Shown here: positions 43,295 to 44,559 of the stretch, in pieces
Layout of the letters: each line of letters opens with the position of its first letter
How positions within the stretch are numbered: the first letter of the stretch is position 1
NCBI GenBank assembly: GCA_021776195.1
Contig: JAJFGK010000091.1
Coordinates: 1-44,559, forward strand
Length of the DNA stretch: 44,559 bases
Direction of reading: 5' to 3'
Source of the DNA: Kiloniellaceae bacterium
Lineage (GTDB): Bacteria; Pseudomonadota; Alphaproteobacteria; Kiloniellales; Kiloniellaceae
The notes under the pieces: generated by a model
What the model saw: only the letters and a program-made list of their open reading frames with translations
What the model was told of the DNA's origin: nothing
The model's database searches: none
Position numbers and translations under genes: made by a program

Positions 43295-43558
43295 TGGATA
43301 GAATCTAACATATGGTACCCCTACGATCGCGTATCCTGGTTTCTCAGAAGGAGAGGACCCGCCGGCGATGCCAAAGCATCGTCAAGGGGGCTCTACGCGC
43401 TGAGAAGCCAGGATACGCGACCCGCTGGGCGGCTTGCCGCGCTCATCGGCAGCGTTCCGCAAGGCTTGTGATGCGCGCATCACGGCGCCTCGCGCGCCTT
43501 GCCGAGTGAACGTGGCAAGCCGTCGTAGGGGTACCATATGTTTGATTCTATCCACTAG
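43291..43558. mobile_element. 268-bp nested-palindrome element (MITE-like)
   Basis: The ends are 36-bp inverted repeats with one mismatch (43291-43326 and 43523-43558; they begin CTAGTGGATAGAATC). Directly inside is a second 21-bp inverted repeat with one mismatch (43327-43347 and 43400-43420), enclosing a small hairpin GATGC-CAAA-GCATC. A third pair, CGGCTTGCC (43430-43438) and GGCAAGCCG (43514-43522), abuts the right arm. It encloses GCAAGGC/GCCTTGC and the perfect palindrome GTGATGCGCGCATCAC (43469-43484). The layout is a three-way cruciform. CTAG (or TA) at both ends could be a target duplication. No transposase or credible gene lies inside. It sits exactly between two convergent stop codons. 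Confidence 0.75.
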
Positions 43559-43559
43559 C

Positions 43560-43709
43560 CTAGGTCTCTTCGTCGTCGTCGAAAAGAGCGCGCTGGGAGG
43601 CCCCGTCGAGGTCGTCGTACTGCCCGTCCTTCAGCGACCAGAGAAAGGCCGCCAGCCCGAGAAGACCCAGGGCCAGGGCGGCGGGGATCAGGAAGGCGAG
43701 CGCGTTCAC
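43560..43709 (-). CDS. ccoS: Cytochrome oxidase maturation protein CcoS (cbb3-type)
   Basis: This is a 49-residue protein, MNALAFLIPAALALGLLGLA then AFLWSLKDGQYDDLDG. It has one transmembrane helix followed by the conserved W.LK.GQ.DD..G block of CcoS. CcoS is required for insertion of haem and copper cofactors into cbb3 oxidase. GTG start at 43709, overlapping the ccoI stop by 4 nt. The acidic tail ends FDDDEET. Its stop is 1 bp beyond the palindromic element. Confidence 0.9.
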   Translation of the reverse strand: MNALAFLIPAALALGLLGLAAFLWSLKDGQYDDLDGASQRALFDDDEET

Positions 43710-44559
43710 AAGACCTCCTCCCCGCCGCGCGCCAGGCGCAGGGCGTTCAGGGTGACCAGCAGGGACGAGGCCGACATGGCGACGGCGGCGATCAGCGGCG
43801 TCACCAATCCCGCCATGGCGAGCGGCACGGCGATCAGGTTATAGACCCCGGCCAGGGCGAAGTTCTGCAGCATCAGCCGACGAGCCCGCCGGGCGATCCT
43901 GAGGGTGGTTGCCAAGATACCCAGCGTGCGGCCCTGAAAGACGCAATCGGCCTTGGTCTGGCTGATCGCGCTGGCTTCGGCCGGCGCCATCGAGGCGTCC
44001 GCCGCCGCCAACGCCGGTGCATCGTTCAGACCGTCGCCCACCATCAGGACCCGATGGCCCTCGCGGCGCAGGGACTCGATGACCACGATCTTCTCGGCGG
44101 GCCGCTGGGCCGCGCGCCAGTCCGCCAGTCCCACCGCCTGGGCGGCCGCATGCACGGCCGGCGCCCGGTCGCCGGACAGCAGTGTCACGGACAATCCCAT
44201 GGCCTCCAGCGCCGCGACCGCGGCGGCGGCATCGGGGCGCAGGGCGTCGACGAAGTCGAAGCGAACCGGCTTGTCCTTCCCGGCACGCAGCCAGACCGCG
44301 GGACCCGCTTCTCCTCCCTCATTGTCCTCGATCTCGCACCAGGCCGCGTTGCCGAGCCGCAACGGCCCCGCAGATGCGCTTGCCTCCAGGCCCAGCCCCG
44401 GGGTCTCGGCAACACCCTCGACCCAGGCCGGCGCCAGGCCGCGTTCCCGCGCGGCGGCGAGGATCGCCTTGGCCAGGGGATGGCGGCTCTGGGCCGCGAG
44501 CCCCGCCGCGGCGGCCAGATCGCCGGCCTCATAGGCATCCGGTTGCTCCAGGGCCGGAC
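43706..44559 (-). CDS. ccoI: Copper-transporting P1B-ATPase CcoI/FixI (5' part beyond the window)
   Basis: Only the C-terminal about 284 residues are in the window. SRHPLAKAI is the HP motif of P1B ATPases. MVGDGLNDAPALAAADASMA is the hinge motif of the P domain, and SGDRAPAVHAAAQAVG precedes it. Two C-terminal transmembrane helices (YNLIAVPLAMAGLVTP and AAVAMSASSLLVTLNALRL) contain the MSxSS motif of CcoI/CopA pumps. Linkage to ccoS shows it supplies copper to cbb3 oxidase. The CPC helix and the metal-binding domain are outside the window. Confidence 0.92.
   Translation of the reverse strand, partial: PALEQPDAYEAGDLAAAAGLAAQSRHPLAKAILAAARERGLAPAWVEGVAETPGLGLEASASAGPLRLGNAAWCEIEDNEGGEAGPAVWLRAGKDKPVRFDFVDALRPDAAAAVAALEAMGLSVTLLSGDRAPAVHAAAQAVGLADWRAAQRPAEKIVVIESLRREGHRVLMVGDGLNDAPALAAADASMAPAEASAISQTKADCVFQGRTLGILATTLRIARRARRLMLQNFALAGVYNLIAVPLAMAGLVTPLIAAVAMSASSLLVTLNALRLARGGEEVL

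Noticed and set aside
43312..43509. 65-codon frame inside the palindromic element
   Set aside because: It consists of hairpin arms translated by chance and lacks a ribosome-binding site or recognisable domain.

Overview
The window is high-GC chromosomal DNA, densely packed with genes in short overlapping operons. It looks like an alphaproteobacterium of the Rhodospirillales or a related order. The indications are: a DUF2794 protein, an alphaproteobacterial PraR/PhrR-type XRE regulator, a DUF2937 protein, a yfgM-bamB-der operon, MotA/MotB, ccoI-ccoS and a TTAA-N7-TTAA CtrA-type box. Most genes are core functions; no prophage, CRISPR array, tRNA or rRNA was seen.

Layout. 1-8029: a partial YciA thioesterase, ParE, a trans-sulfuration PLP enzyme, a membrane-anchored methyltransferase, MotA-MotB, an RDD protein and the Bpt leucyltransferase. 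8199-13302: an orphan TRAP solute-binding protein, then a 1283-residue all-helical repeat protein that I cannot assign to a family. 13303-16732: two tandem MlaC-like periplasmic lipid carriers, separated by a terminator and an 18-bp tandem repeat, then a cyclopropane-fatty-acid synthase. 16999-26205: a long forward operon, dnaB-alr-mlaE-mlaF-radA-cvpA-purF-DUF2937-SDR, with 4-nt or longer overlaps at most junctions. 26453-31063: an XRE regulator facing the leftward yfgM-bamB-der operon, then a thioredoxin-fold protein. 31210-33557: small proteins (a lipoprotein, DUF2794, a Cys4 zinc-ribbon-like protein, PilZ and a His-rich secreted protein). 33655-37266: a cNMP-binding/GGDEF diguanylate cyclase directly followed by a FecR-RTX secreted protein. 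37451-41865: a divergent alanine-racemase paralogue back to back with a complete polar amino-acid ABC transporter. 41877-44559: an NTF2-like anchored protein, a cupin, a 268-bp nested-palindrome element, ccoS and the 3' part of ccoI.

Functional themes. Envelope lipid maintenance is spread over two mlaC genes, mlaEF and cfa; mlaD is not here. Peptidoglycan supply is represented by alr, with a second racemase paired to amino-acid uptake. Surface behaviour linked to c-di-GMP is suggested by PilZ behind a CtrA-type box, GGDEF/FecR-RTX and motAB. The features most likely to be undescribed are the 148-residue/75-residue helical repeat protein (9451-13302) and the nested-palindrome element (43291-43558). 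The FecR-RTX/diguanylate cyclase pair and the structured leader of the PilZ gene come next.
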